Below, one piece after another: positions 46,301 through 53,738 of a DNA stretch of 64,000 nt. Each line of letters starts with the position of its first letter. The stretch's first letter is position 1. The position numbers and the translations under genes are program-made. Under the pieces are notes generated by a model, which was given only the letters and a program-made list of their open reading frames with translations, was not told where the DNA came from and did not search any database. Source of the DNA: Niveispirillum sp048066115 (GTDB lineage: Bacteria > Pseudomonadota > Alphaproteobacteria > Azospirillales > Azospirillaceae); NCBI RefSeq assembly GCF_048066115.1, contig NZ_JBLTYX010000010.1:1-64000 (forward strand), in the 5' to 3' direction.

Positions 46301-46684
46301 CGGCAGGCCGCGGATCAGGACGCTGGTCGCCTCACCCGAGGGATGCGTGCTGTCATCGGCCGATTGCAGGCGCGACACGGTGATGCCGGGCACGCGCTGC
46401 AACGCTTCCGATACCGACTTGTCGGGGAAGGCGCCGATATCGGTGGCGGTGATGCTGTCCACCACCGTGCCGGCATTGCGCTTGATGTCCAGCGCACTTT
46501 CCAGTGCGGCACGCACACCGACAACGACAATTTCCTCCAGCACCGGTGCGGCTTCGACCTTGGCATCGTCGGCGGGCGCCGTCTGGGCCTGGGCGCCGCT
46601 GGCGCCGGCAAAGGCCAAGGCGAGCAGCGAGACGCCCCCGCGCAGCCACAGACCGCGGCCGCGGTTGATCTGGTGATCCTTCAC
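43301..46684 (-). CDS. TonB-dependent receptor (carbohydrate type)
   Basis: A 1127-residue outer-membrane receptor. A signal peptide (about 1-34, ending AQAQ) is followed by the TonB box region EEIVVVGVRAALESALDIKR (35-70 or so), the plug (ATDIGAFPDKSVSEALQRVPGITV, QVRTEFNGRDSF) and a 22-strand barrel that ends in Phe (VQVGARVKF). The size and plug resemble receptors for maltodextrin-type oligosaccharides in Caulobacter and Xanthomonas rather than siderophore receptors. The start appears to be GTG at 46684 with GGAGG upstream. Candidate operators for the LacI protein lie at 46792-46813 and 46967-46977. Confidence 0.9.
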   Translation of the reverse strand: MKDHQINRGRGLWLRGGVSLLALAFAGASGAQAQTAPADDAKVEAAPVLEEIVVVGVRAALESALDIKRNAGTVVDSITATDIGAFPDKSVSEALQRVPGITVSRLQSADDSTHPSGEATSVLIRGLPQVRTEFNGRDSFSADSYRGLNFNDVSPELMAGVDSYKNQTADMIEGGIAGTVNLRTRLPFDSDGLAIAGNIKGSYGDKSKKWTGEYSGLISNVWETDAGKFGLLGNYAHSDVVTRTESVIMDKINTYCSAGATNAAGNANVSADGTVACTANPFGGTGWAYMPDGVRYSLVDYDRTRRGISAAGQYESPDGSFQATVQYMQSKYHNAWLENASHVILDGGAYGSSAFRPRSTSIIGPATGSPALKFGADGMLESGLLTQGHGSWRGSWDSLQDAINTGSAVPGQPFVNFCGAGANCTTLQDGLYFQNEARNFDHKEGTKDLSFNVKWDVTDRLHTTFDVQRITASTTNDDILVATGSMANMQYSVGKDGVPQVVMSPGSNVNYAQGGLSNPHNYWIPFIQAHLEDNDAKETAFRGDATYDLDEADGWLHSLKVGVRHADRKQTVRYSTFNWSPVAASWNCNGPGFNADSTGGAYPAGCGNGQPFKGYGAGIWDTVDLGDDFYNGDVYPNGELVYLSRDVLKDRDRLVKSLSGPNTNSPMSWAPICDRAGLPSGSCFLPSEVMHVQEKTNAGYAMLRFGGGDMTILNGITVDGNIGARLVQTKIDSEGSVGFPTNTALVQLQQTPCGATLPPGAVVNPACSLTPAILAFANGAGTANNFKTDYTNVLPSFNVRFGLDDDQFIRFAASRAMARPDFGLLRNFVSIQTPVIDTTASSPYLIKNAAGQVTGYNFVFRAESGYAGLRPLKADQFDLAYEYYLGKSGLFSFGGFYKKLRNSISYGEFVREFTNGTSTQTVIMRGPRNQKGGGELYGFETGYQTFFDFLPGLWSGLGMQVNYTYVDQSGINNSNLVTQGALDAGGTGGFGAGLDVSGGRGAVIDSHKLAGISKHTYNIVGLYEQGPIGLRLAYNWRSRFLTNNLDCCIGLPVFQKAAGFLDGSIRYSISENLEVAIEGSNLLDTKTVYQQQIFGDSAATPGAKAVYKDANWGKADRRVQVGARVKF

Positions 46685-46791
46685 TTCCTGTTTCCTCCCC
46701 TGTTCAGGCTTTTAGCACCCGATCCCGACGGACCCGGCAGACCCTGAGATGACGATCCCCACCATCCCACGTCAGGATAGCCCGTCGTCTT

Positions 46792-46813
46792 GTTTGCGTA
46801 ATTTTGCGCAAAC
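46792..46813. promoter_or_regulatory. Candidate LacI-type operator upstream of the TonB receptor
   Basis: GTTTGCG and CGCAAAC are arms of an inverted repeat, and inside it TTTGCGCAAA (46803-46812) is a perfect palindrome with a central CG, as LacI-family operators have. It is about 110 bp before the receptor start. Confidence 0.5.
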
Positions 46814-46966
46814 TTGCGCTGGGTGCAAGGGTAAATTTTGGCGGACATGTGGATTTTGATTATCTATTTGTTTTAAAATGATAAAAACTCTCCGCCCTCC
46901 TGAGATTTGATGCAATTAGCTGCTCGATTCCTGTTCTTGAATCCCCGCATTACGGCATCAATTAAT

Positions 46967-46977
46967 GCAAAATTTGC
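46967..46977. promoter_or_regulatory. Second operator-like palindrome
   Basis: GCAAA-A-TTTGC is a perfect inverted repeat sharing half-sites with the one at 46792-46813, 165 bp further from the receptor start. It could be an auxiliary LacI site. The surrounding 46750-47000 is AT-richer than average and has no gene. Confidence 0.35.
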
Positions 46978-47008
46978 GTAAGCACGTGCAGCAATTCCAG
47001 GAAATGAC

Positions 47009-47101
47009 CGTAGGTCAGGTCGAGCCGCAGGCGAGCCCTGACAGGGAAAGCTTGAAAGCAACTGTCAGGGCTCCGGCTTACGCCCTCGACCTGACCTACG
47101 G
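47009..47101. repeat. Family C palindromic repeat, copy C3
   Basis: A 93-bp inverted repeat: GTAGGTCAGGTCGAGCC.GGCGAGCCCTGACAG and CTGTCAGGGCTCCGG.CTCGACCTGACCTAC. The right arm ends at, and slightly overlaps, the stop of the MFS gene, where it may act as terminator. Confidence 0.85.
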
Positions 47102-48631
47102 CTTTTCGCTGCGGGGGATGGCCAGGGTGCAAACCGCCGCCAGCACCAGCGACAGGGCCGCCAGGCTCAACGCATGGATGGCCTGGCCGCCGAACGCCCG
47201 GCCGACCAGCGGCCCCAGGATGGTGGCGGCCACCAGCTGCGGCAGCACCAGGAAGATGTTGTGGATGCCCATATAGACCCCGGCCTTCTGTGGCGGGATG
47301 GCGCTGGACAGCATGGCATAGGGGATGGACAGGATGGCGGCCCAGGCGATGCCGATCGCCACCGCCGGCAGCCACAGCAGCATGGGATCGTCGATCACCC
47401 GGAACCCCGCCAGCCCCAGCGCCCCCAGCAGCAGGCAAACCGCATGGCACGCCCGCCGCCCCACCCGCTCGGCAAAAGCCGGCAGAGCCAAGGCCGCCAG
47501 GGCGGCCACGCCATTATACCCGGCGAACAGCACCCCCACCCAGTCGGCGCCCGCATTATAGGCGGCGGACGCCGCGTCGCTGGTGCCGTAATGGCGGGCG
47601 GCCACGGCCGGCACCGTATAGATCCACATGGCGAACAGCCCGAACCAGGTGAAGAACTGCACCAGGGCCAGCCGCTTCAGCATCGCCGGCATATGCAGGA
47701 TATCCTCCACGATCTCCAGCATGCCCAGCGACACCGCACCTCGGCGGCGCGCCCAGGCCACGGCGATCTGGGCCAGACCGAAAGCGACCGCCAGCCCGGC
47801 GATGAAATGGATTTCCCGCTCCTGCCCCGTGGACAGGGCGAAGGCGAACAGCGCAAAGCCCCCCACCATCCACAGCGCCCCACCGCGCAAACCACGTTCG
47901 CCGCTGGACATGTCGTCCCCGGTCACCTTCGCCAAAGGCCGTGCACAGGGCCTTTCGGGCGTGGTGACCACCGTCCAGACCACGGCTACCAGCAGGCACA
48001 GCGCACCCACATAAAACGCCGCGCGCACCGATGGCGGCAGCGCCTCCCCATCGCCGCGCGCACTCATCCCGAACCAGCGGGCCATGACCCAGGGCAGGAC
48101 CGACGCGAATACAGCACCTGCCCCGATGAAAAACACCTGGGTGGCGAATCCACGCGTGCGCTGTTCATCGGGCAGCGTGTCGGCCACCAGGGCGCGGAAC
48201 GGCTCCATGGCGATGTTGATCGCCGCCGTGAGCAGCCAGAGTGTCATCGAACAAGCCCAGAGCGTGGATGCGTTGGGCATGGCGCACAGGGCCAGCGCCG
48301 ACAGCACGGCACCGGCCAGCAGATAGGGCCGCCGCCGCCCCAGCGGCGTCCATGTCCGGTCCGACAGGTAACCGACGATGGGCTGCACCAGCAGGCCGGT
48401 GATCGGCGCCGCGATCCACAGGATCGGCAGATCGGCGATATCGACACCCAGCGCCTGGAAGATGCGGCTGGTGTTGACATTATGCAGGCCCCAGACGATC
48501 TGCACCCCGAACAGGCCGCAGCACATGTTCCAGATCTGGCGGGAGGACAGCAGCGGCCGGGCCACGGCCGGGCCGCCACCGGGGGCGGCCCCGGCGTTCT
48601 CGTCACTCGCTTGCAATTTGCCCCCTCCCAT
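47096..48631 (-). CDS. MFS sugar transporter (GPH/SLC45-like)
   Basis: A 511-residue, 12-helix inner-membrane transporter. After about 25 polar residues comes QIWNMCCGLFGVQIVWGLHNVNTSRIFQALG and, after helix 2, GYLSDRTWTPLGRRRPYLL, the signature of the glycoside-pentoside-hexuronide / sucrose-type symporters. A large cytoplasmic loop follows helix 6. It would carry the mono- or disaccharide released by the TonB receptor and GH97 enzyme across the inner membrane. It is divergent from the LacI gene with 44 bp between them, so both are probably controlled from one operator region. Confidence 0.85.
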   Translation of the reverse strand: MGGGKLQASDENAGAAPGGGPAVARPLLSSRQIWNMCCGLFGVQIVWGLHNVNTSRIFQALGVDIADLPILWIAAPITGLLVQPIVGYLSDRTWTPLGRRRPYLLAGAVLSALALCAMPNASTLWACSMTLWLLTAAINIAMEPFRALVADTLPDEQRTRGFATQVFFIGAGAVFASVLPWVMARWFGMSARGDGEALPPSVRAAFYVGALCLLVAVVWTVVTTPERPCARPLAKVTGDDMSSGERGLRGGALWMVGGFALFAFALSTGQEREIHFIAGLAVAFGLAQIAVAWARRRGAVSLGMLEIVEDILHMPAMLKRLALVQFFTWFGLFAMWIYTVPAVAARHYGTSDAASAAYNAGADWVGVLFAGYNGVAALAALALPAFAERVGRRACHAVCLLLGALGLAGFRVIDDPMLLWLPAVAIGIAWAAILSIPYAMLSSAIPPQKAGVYMGIHNIFLVLPQLVAATILGPLVGRAFGGQAIHALSLAALSLVLAAVCTLAIPRSEKP

Positions 48632-48675
48632 GCGCTATGCTGCCGCGCTTTCCTTTTCCGGCAGCTTTGACCCTG

Positions 48676-49689
48676 ATGGCCGTATCCGGCAACTCCAAAA
48701 CCACACTTGAAGATCTGGCGAAGCTGGCCGGCGTTTCCGTCGCGACCGTGTCGCGCGCGCTGAACGACCATCCGACCATCAGCACGCGGACCAAGCAGCG
48801 CATCTGGGCGCTGGCGCGCGAGCATGACTACCCATTCCGCCATTACATGCCGGCCAGCCCCATTGGGGCGGAGGGCACGATCGCCATCGTCACCCCCTTC
48901 GTGCATGGCAAGCCGCTGCCTTTGTCCCACCCGTTCTTCCTGGAACTGCTGGCCAATATCGGGGAGGCGGCGCGGGCACGCGACTGCGACTTCACCGTCA
49001 GCCATGTGGCACCGGCCAGTTTTGACGATCTGGTGGCCACCGTGACCACCAGCCGGGCCAGCGGCGTCATCTTCCTGGGCCAGGGCACCCTGCATGAGGC
49101 GTTCAACCGCTTGGCCGGCACCAATGCCCGCTTCGCCGTCTGGGGCGCACAGCTGCCCGGTCAGGAATATTGCACCATCGGGTCGGACAATCTGCAGGGC
49201 GGGCGCCGCGCCACGCTGCATCTGGCCCGGCTGGGCCGCAAGCGCATCATGTTCCTGGGCGGCAACGACCCGGAGGCCCAGCATCGCCGCAAGGGCTATT
49301 GGGAAGCTTTGGCCGAAAGCGGGCTGGAGGTCGATCCCAAGCTGGATATCGCCGCGGAGTTCGAGCTGGAGTCTGCCGAGGCCGCCGTGGGCCGCCTGCT
49401 GCGCCGGGGCGTGCAGTTCGACGGCGTTGTGGCCGCATCCGACCTGATCGCGCTGGGCGCCATGCGGGCGCTGCGCCGCAACGGCCTGTCGGTACCGCGC
49501 GACGTTTCCGTCGTGGGATATGACGACATGCTGCTGGCCCGGCTCAGCACCCCGGCCCTGACCACCATCCGCCAGGACACGGGCGAAGCGGGGCGCAAAC
49601 TGGTCTCCCAGATCCTGGACCCGCTGACCGACCACCGCGCCGAACTGCTGCCCACGGAACTGATCGTGCGCGAGAGTTGTGGCGCCTGA
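48676..49689 (+). CDS. LacI-family regulator of the saccharide locus
   Basis: A 337-residue regulator. The HTH and hinge helix are at 9-60 (TTLEDLAKLAGVSVATVSRALN) and the sugar-binding periplasmic-type domain follows. An earlier ATG at 48637 is open, but 48676 starts at the conserved N-terminus and leaves room for a promoter before the divergent transporter. By position it should repress the transporter and, through sites such as 46792-46813, the TonB receptor operon. The inducer is probably a glucoside or its product. Confidence 0.88.
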   Translation: MAVSGNSKTTLEDLAKLAGVSVATVSRALNDHPTISTRTKQRIWALAREHDYPFRHYMPASPIGAEGTIAIVTPFVHGKPLPLSHPFFLELLANIGEAARARDCDFTVSHVAPASFDDLVATVTTSRASGVIFLGQGTLHEAFNRLAGTNARFAVWGAQLPGQEYCTIGSDNLQGGRRATLHLARLGRKRIMFLGGNDPEAQHRRKGYWEALAESGLEVDPKLDIAAEFELESAEAAVGRLLRRGVQFDGVVAASDLIALGAMRALRRNGLSVPRDVSVVGYDDMLLARLSTPALTTIRQDTGEAGRKLVSQILDPLTDHRAELLPTELIVRESCGA

Positions 49690-49770
49690 GCGCGCAAATG
49701 CCATGCTGCACTGCCCCTAAAATGGGCGAGCGAGCCCCATACGCCAAGGAAAACAGCGCTTCGCACCTGC

Positions 49771-49784
49771 GGCATGGGAATTGC
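49771..49784 (+). promoter_or_regulatory. Sigma-54 promoter for the porin gene
   Basis: GGCATGGGAATTGC has GG at 49771 and GC at 49783-49784, 10 bp apart. The -24 box has GGCAT where GGCAC is ideal. Transcription would start near 49796, just before the first leader hairpin. Confidence 0.65.
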
Positions 49785-49795
49785 TGATGGTTAAC

Positions 49796-49906
49796 GCGGT
49801 GTGAGGCCAACGGCGGTCTCCCCTTCATAGGATCGGTTCCCCGATCCACCAGACAATGGCGTCTGAACGCCCGGGATGATCCCCGGGACGTTTAGGCGCC
49901 TTTTTT
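49796..49906 (+). promoter_or_regulatory. NasT (ANTAR) antitermination leader of the porin gene
   Basis: Hairpin 1 is GAGGCC-AACGGC-GGTCTC (49803-49820) and hairpin 2 is CAGAC-AATGGC-GTCTG (49850-49865). Both loops are hexamers with A at position 1 and G at position 4, the ANTAR recognition rule. A further hairpin GGATCGG/CCGATCC lies between them. Hairpin 2 overlaps the terminator 5' arm by 8 nt, so binding should prevent termination. Confidence 0.8.
49858..49906 (+). terminator. Attenuator terminator in porin leader
   Basis: GGCGTCTGAACG (49858-49869) pairs with CGTTTAGGCGCC (49889-49900) and encloses CCCGGG/CCCGGG; TTTTTT follows at 49901-49906. It stops 15 bp before the coding start. Confidence 0.85.
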
Positions 49907-49920
49907 ATTTGGAGCCTCAG

Positions 49921-51150
49921 ATGACGACGCGGAAAAACGCGCGCAGCCTGTCCCTGCTGATCCTTGCCCCCGTCCTGTCATTGACCGCCTTGCCCGCGAT
50001 GGCGTCCGACGCCGCCGCCCTGGTCAAGGATGGCAAGTTGCTTGTCGATTTCCGCTATCGCCTGGAAAATGTCGATCAGGCGGGCCTGCCGGAGGATGCC
50101 ACCGCCCATACGGTGCGGGTCCGTTCCGGCTTCCAGACCGGCAAGATCAACGGTTTCTCCCTGCTGGCCGAAGCCGAAGCCGTCGCCCATATGAACCAGG
50201 CCTTCAATGACAGCCTGAACGGCAAGACCCGCCGGCCGGTGGTCGCCGATCCCGACGGCATGGAACTGAACCGCCTGCAGGTCGACTATACCGGCTTCAC
50301 CAAGACCACGGTCACCGTGGGCCGCCAGCGCCTGAACCTGGACAACCAGCGCTTCATCGGCGCCGTCGGCTTCCGCCAGAACGAGCAGACGCTGGATGCG
50401 GTGAAGATCAACAGCCAGGCCATCGACAAGCTGGACCTCACCTACGCCTATGTCGCCCAGGTCAACCGCGTCTTCGGGCACAAGAGCCCCCAGGGCGAGT
50501 TCGAGGGTGACAGCCACCTGTTCAATGCCGGCCTGACCCTGGCGCCCTATGCCAAGGTCACCGGCTATGCCTATCTGCTGGACCTGGAGGAACAGCCGCT
50601 TCTGTCCACCGCCACCTATGGCGGGCGCGTGGCGGGCAAATATGCCCTGGACAAGGTCACCCTGACCTATGCCGCCGACTATGCCCGCCAGAGCGACTAT
50701 GAGAACAACCCGCGCGATATCTCGCTGGATTATGTCGGGCTGGAACTCACCGCCACCTATGCCGGCCTGTCGGTCGGCGGCGGTTATGAAAGCCTGGAAG
50801 GCGACGGGGTGCGCGGCTTCGCGACACCGCTGGCCACGTTGCACAAGTTCCAGGGCTATGCCGACGTCTTCCTGACGACGCCCGCCAATGGCATCGACGA
50901 TGCCTATGGTCGTATCGGTTATGAAACGAAGCTGGACTGGGGCCGTATCACCGGCTTTTCCGCTGCTCTCTGGTACCATGATTTCGAAGCCGAAAAGATC
51001 AACCGATCCTATGGCAGCGAGGTCAATGCGGAAGCATCGGTGAAGCTGGGCCCGAAGGTCACCATCAGCACCAAATACGCCGATTATGATGGCGACGGCA
51101 CCTTCGCCGATCGCCGGAAATTCTGGCTGTCACTGGAATACACCTACTGA
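49921..51150 (+). CDS. Outer-membrane porin, alginate-export-like, nitrate-regulated
   Basis: A 409-residue beta-barrel protein. The Sec signal is residues 1-28 (ending PAMA-S). The mature part consists of alternating strands with many YG/YA turns and ends in an aromatic residue (SLEYTY), the outer-membrane insertion signal. It belongs to the alginate-export-like (Alginate_exp) porin group, a name that need not reflect the substrate. ATG at 49921 has GGAG 6 nt upstream, right after the attenuator. Its sigma-54 promoter and ANTAR leader are shared with nrtA and nirB, so a role in passing nitrate or nitrite through the outer membrane is the best guess. Confidence 0.8.
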   Translation: MTTRKNARSLSLLILAPVLSLTALPAMASDAAALVKDGKLLVDFRYRLENVDQAGLPEDATAHTVRVRSGFQTGKINGFSLLAEAEAVAHMNQAFNDSLNGKTRRPVVADPDGMELNRLQVDYTGFTKTTVTVGRQRLNLDNQRFIGAVGFRQNEQTLDAVKINSQAIDKLDLTYAYVAQVNRVFGHKSPQGEFEGDSHLFNAGLTLAPYAKVTGYAYLLDLEEQPLLSTATYGGRVAGKYALDKVTLTYAADYARQSDYENNPRDISLDYVGLELTATYAGLSVGGGYESLEGDGVRGFATPLATLHKFQGYADVFLTTPANGIDDAYGRIGYETKLDWGRITGFSAALWYHDFEAEKINRSYGSEVNAEASVKLGPKVTISTKYADYDGDGTFADRRKFWLSLEYTY

Positions 51151-51221
51151 TCCCACCGTGGCCGCCCATCCAAGTGGCTGGGCGGCCGCCTTGTCCGCTT
51201 CCTTGCGGAGGAGCATCCGCC

Positions 51222-53186
51222 ATGCCCGACTTTCCCCGCCTTGCCGCCCTGCGCTTCCTGATCTCCGCCCGTGCCCAAAGGTTGAACAGGCTGAAACGGC
51301 TGGCCCGGCTCTGTTCGCTGGTTACCGGCATCGGCGGGCTGGTGCATGCGCTGCAACGTGAACGCGGCACCACCAACCTGCATCTGGGTGCCCACGATGA
51401 CAGCTCCCTGCCCGATCTGAATGCCCGCCGGACAGAAACCGACCAGGCGATGGAGCGGGTGCGGGCGGAACTGGCCGGGATCGATCCGCTGGGCTGGGAA
51501 GGGTCGCTGACCGGCTGCCTGCGTTTCGCCCGGCGTGCGCTGCTGGACCTGCCCGACCTGCGGGCGCGGATCACGGCAAGGCAAGTCGATCTGCGCACCG
51601 CCACACTCTCATATTCCGCCCTGGTGGAAGCGCTGCTGGCCGTGGTCACCGCCGTGGCCGGGATCAGCACCGACAACCCCCTGTCGCGTGCCCTGACCGC
51701 CCTGCTGAATTTCATGCGCGCCAAGGAATTCGCCGGCCAGGAACGCGCCGTGGGGGCCGCCGCCCTGACAGCAGGCCAGTTCGACGCCACCCGGTTCCGC
51801 CGCATGGCACAGCTGGAAGGGGCGCAGAAGCAGGCGCTGGGCCTGTTCACCGACCATGCCGATGCCGGCCAGCGCCGGTTCCTGGCCGCCACGCTGCGGG
51901 GCCCGGATTGTGGTCAGGTGGAGGCGTTGCGCACCCTGTTGCGCGATACCGGCCCCAACCGGCCCGTCACCGCCATCAGTGCCGGCCAATGGTTCGCCGC
52001 CGCCACCGGCCGCATCAACCGGCTGAAACAGGTGGAGGACCGGTTGATCACCGATCTGGAAAGCCTGTGCACCGACCGGATTGCGGAGCTGGCGGAGGAA
52101 CTGACGGCCCCCATCGCCGGGGCGCCCCTGCATCTGCGCCTGTTCGCCTGGGCCCTGGGCGGGCGGCTGCGCCGGGCCGGCGACTGGTCGGAACGGGTGG
52201 CCGATGGCATGTCCACCCTGGATCGCAGCCATTTGCCACCCTGGCTGGCCAGTGCCCTGGACAGCGTGACCGGTGATATCGACCCCGACCTGTCGCCCGC
52301 CGCCCAGCAGCAGCGCGAGCGCCAATGGGCCGAAGCCAACCGCGAGGCGCTGGAAGCGGTGATCGACCGGTTCAGCCAGCAGCATGAACAGGCTTTGTCG
52401 ATCATGGCCAACCATGCCGGCGGTATCCAGGGTGATGCCCGCAGCATGGCCGATCTGGCCGGCCGCAATGCCCGCCATTCCCTGACCATGGCCAGCGCCA
52501 GTTCCCAGACGCGCGGCGGGGTGGAGGCGGTGGCGGAAGCCGCCGGATCGCTGTCGCTGTCCATCCGCGACATCAATGCCCAGGCCGGCCAGGCCCTCTC
52601 CGTATCGGCGGAAGCGGTGGCGGAGGCGCGGGAAACCCACCGCGCCGTGGAGGGGCTGACCGATGCCGCCCGCAATATCGGCCGCATCGTGGAGATCATC
52701 GGCGAAATCTCCGGCCAGACCAACCTGCTGGCGCTGAACGCCACGATCGAGGCGGCGCGGGCAGGCGAAGCCGGCAAGGGCTTCGCCGTGGTGGCGGGAG
52801 AGGTGAAAAGCCTGGCCAGCCAGACCGGCCGCGCCACGGATGAGATCGCCGGCCGGATCGAGGAGATGCAAACCGCCACCGGTGCCGCCGTCACCGCCAT
52901 CGGCGCCACCGCTGCCAAGATCGAAGCCATCGCCGGCCTGATCGCCGGGATCGAAGCCGCCCTTTTGCGCCAGCGCCAGGATACCGAACGGATCGAGGAG
53001 AATATGCGCAGCGTCGCCGAAAGTGCCGCCGATATCGACAGTGTGGTGGAGGATGTGGCCCAGGGGGCCGACCATATCGGCCGCATGACCGGCAACGCCC
53101 TGTCGGCCACGGGGGAGTTGTCGCGGCTGGTGGACAGTCTGCGCGACGGGCTGGAAGGGTTCGTCACCCGCGTGCGGGCGGCCTGA
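51222..53186 (+). CDS. Cytosolic chemoreceptor with NIT (nitrate/nitrite) domain
   Basis: A 654-residue methyl-accepting chemotaxis protein. The N-terminal NIT domain (about 33-270) shows the VHALQRERGTTNLHLG motif seen in nitrate sensors such as NasR. Helical linker, then the MCP signalling domain (about 385-654) with the tip EIIGEISGQTNLLALNATIE and GKGFAVVAGEVKSLA. I see no membrane-spanning segment at all, so it should read nitrate or nitrite in the cytoplasm. ATG at 51222 has GGAGGAG 8 nt upstream. It follows the porin by 71 bp, with a GC hairpin between, and may share its transcript. Confidence 0.82.
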   Translation: MPDFPRLAALRFLISARAQRLNRLKRLARLCSLVTGIGGLVHALQRERGTTNLHLGAHDDSSLPDLNARRTETDQAMERVRAELAGIDPLGWEGSLTGCLRFARRALLDLPDLRARITARQVDLRTATLSYSALVEALLAVVTAVAGISTDNPLSRALTALLNFMRAKEFAGQERAVGAAALTAGQFDATRFRRMAQLEGAQKQALGLFTDHADAGQRRFLAATLRGPDCGQVEALRTLLRDTGPNRPVTAISAGQWFAAATGRINRLKQVEDRLITDLESLCTDRIAELAEELTAPIAGAPLHLRLFAWALGGRLRRAGDWSERVADGMSTLDRSHLPPWLASALDSVTGDIDPDLSPAAQQQRERQWAEANREALEAVIDRFSQQHEQALSIMANHAGGIQGDARSMADLAGRNARHSLTMASASSQTRGGVEAVAEAAGSLSLSIRDINAQAGQALSVSAEAVAEARETHRAVEGLTDAARNIGRIVEIIGEISGQTNLLALNATIEAARAGEAGKGFAVVAGEVKSLASQTGRATDEIAGRIEEMQTATGAAVTAIGATAAKIEAIAGLIAGIEAALLRQRQDTERIEENMRSVAESAADIDSVVEDVAQGADHIGRMTGNALSATGELSRLVDSLRDGLEGFVTRVRAA

Positions 53187-53220
53187 TCCCCCTGTCGGGC
53201 TTTCCCCGTACCCCTTGAAA

Positions 53221-53249
53221 GGCGGCCGGTGCGACCCGGCCGCCCTTTT
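53221..53249 (+). terminator. Intrinsic terminator after NIT chemoreceptor
   Basis: GGCGGCCGG and CCGGCCGCC form a 9-bp GC stem with a short loop, followed by CTTTT, 34 bp after the stop codon. Confidence 0.75.
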
Positions 53250-53503
53250 CATATCCGGTATATTGCAGCGCAAAAGGATAGGTTTGGCACCGGGACCCCC
53301 TAAGGCGCCCCAAGAATGCCGCCCGTGGCGCCTAAAAAATCATCAATACCCCGCACTGCACAAATCCGCGCCATCGCCGCCCGCATCTTGGGCGGATTTT
53401 GCGCCATTGCCTTGGGCAGATAGCGGGGCCAGCCGCGCCCCATGATGGTTAACCATCTGATAATCCATACAATCCACATTGCCCCGCCGACCTTTCGGCA
53501 TTT
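53250..53503. other. Intergenic region upstream of the nrtA promoter
   Basis: No gene is visible. This is where activator (NtrC) sites for the sigma-54 promoter at 53504 should be, but I could not identify a site that matches the NtrC consensus with correct spacing. Confidence 0.4.
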
Positions 53504-53517
53504 GGCACGCATTTCGC
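53504..53517 (+). promoter_or_regulatory. Sigma-54 promoter for nrtABC
   Basis: TTTGGCACGCATTTCGCTA: GG at 53504-53505 and GC at 53516-53517, spaced 10 bp, with the full TGGCAC -24 box. The start point would be near 53529, giving a leader of about 210 nt. Confidence 0.8.
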
Positions 53518-53528
53518 TAATCAGGGAC

Positions 53529-53697
53529 TACACACGCGGTGCGGGGCGATGCTGCTCCTTTCCCGGGCTGGCAGCAGCCAGGGCCGCGTGTGCCGAAATC
53601 GCGGCTCCCATGGCGGGACCGCCTGGAGCAAAGGCGCTCCGATGGTAAGCATGGCCGCATTTCGCGGGCCCTGCCTGCTGTCGGAGCGCCTTTTTGT
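53529..53697 (+). promoter_or_regulatory. NasT (ANTAR) antitermination leader of nrtABC
   Basis: Hairpin 2 is GGAGC-AAAGGC-GCTCC (53625-53640), a perfect stem with A1/G4 hexaloop. The presumed hairpin 1 is CGGCTCC-CATGGC-GGGACCG (53602-53621), which has a C-A mismatch and a loop starting with C, so it is weaker than in the sister leaders. Upstream another hairpin CTGGC/GCCAG is present. Hairpin 2 overlaps the terminator by 8 nt. Confidence 0.7.
53633..53697 (+). terminator. Attenuator terminator in nrtA leader
   Basis: GGCGCTCCGA (53633-53642) pairs with TCGGAGCGCC (53681-53690), with further pairing inside; TTTTTGTTTTT follows. Confidence 0.85.
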
Positions 53698-53738
53698 TTT
53701 TCACCCCCGGCCGCGGCCGGAAAAGGAGCCCGACGATC

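Noticed and set aside
43247..46747. 1166-residue open frame on the plus strand
   Set aside because: It is antisense to the TonB receptor, has no family features, and its composition (rich in Gly, His, Asp, Arg, Gln) is that of a high-GC shadow frame.
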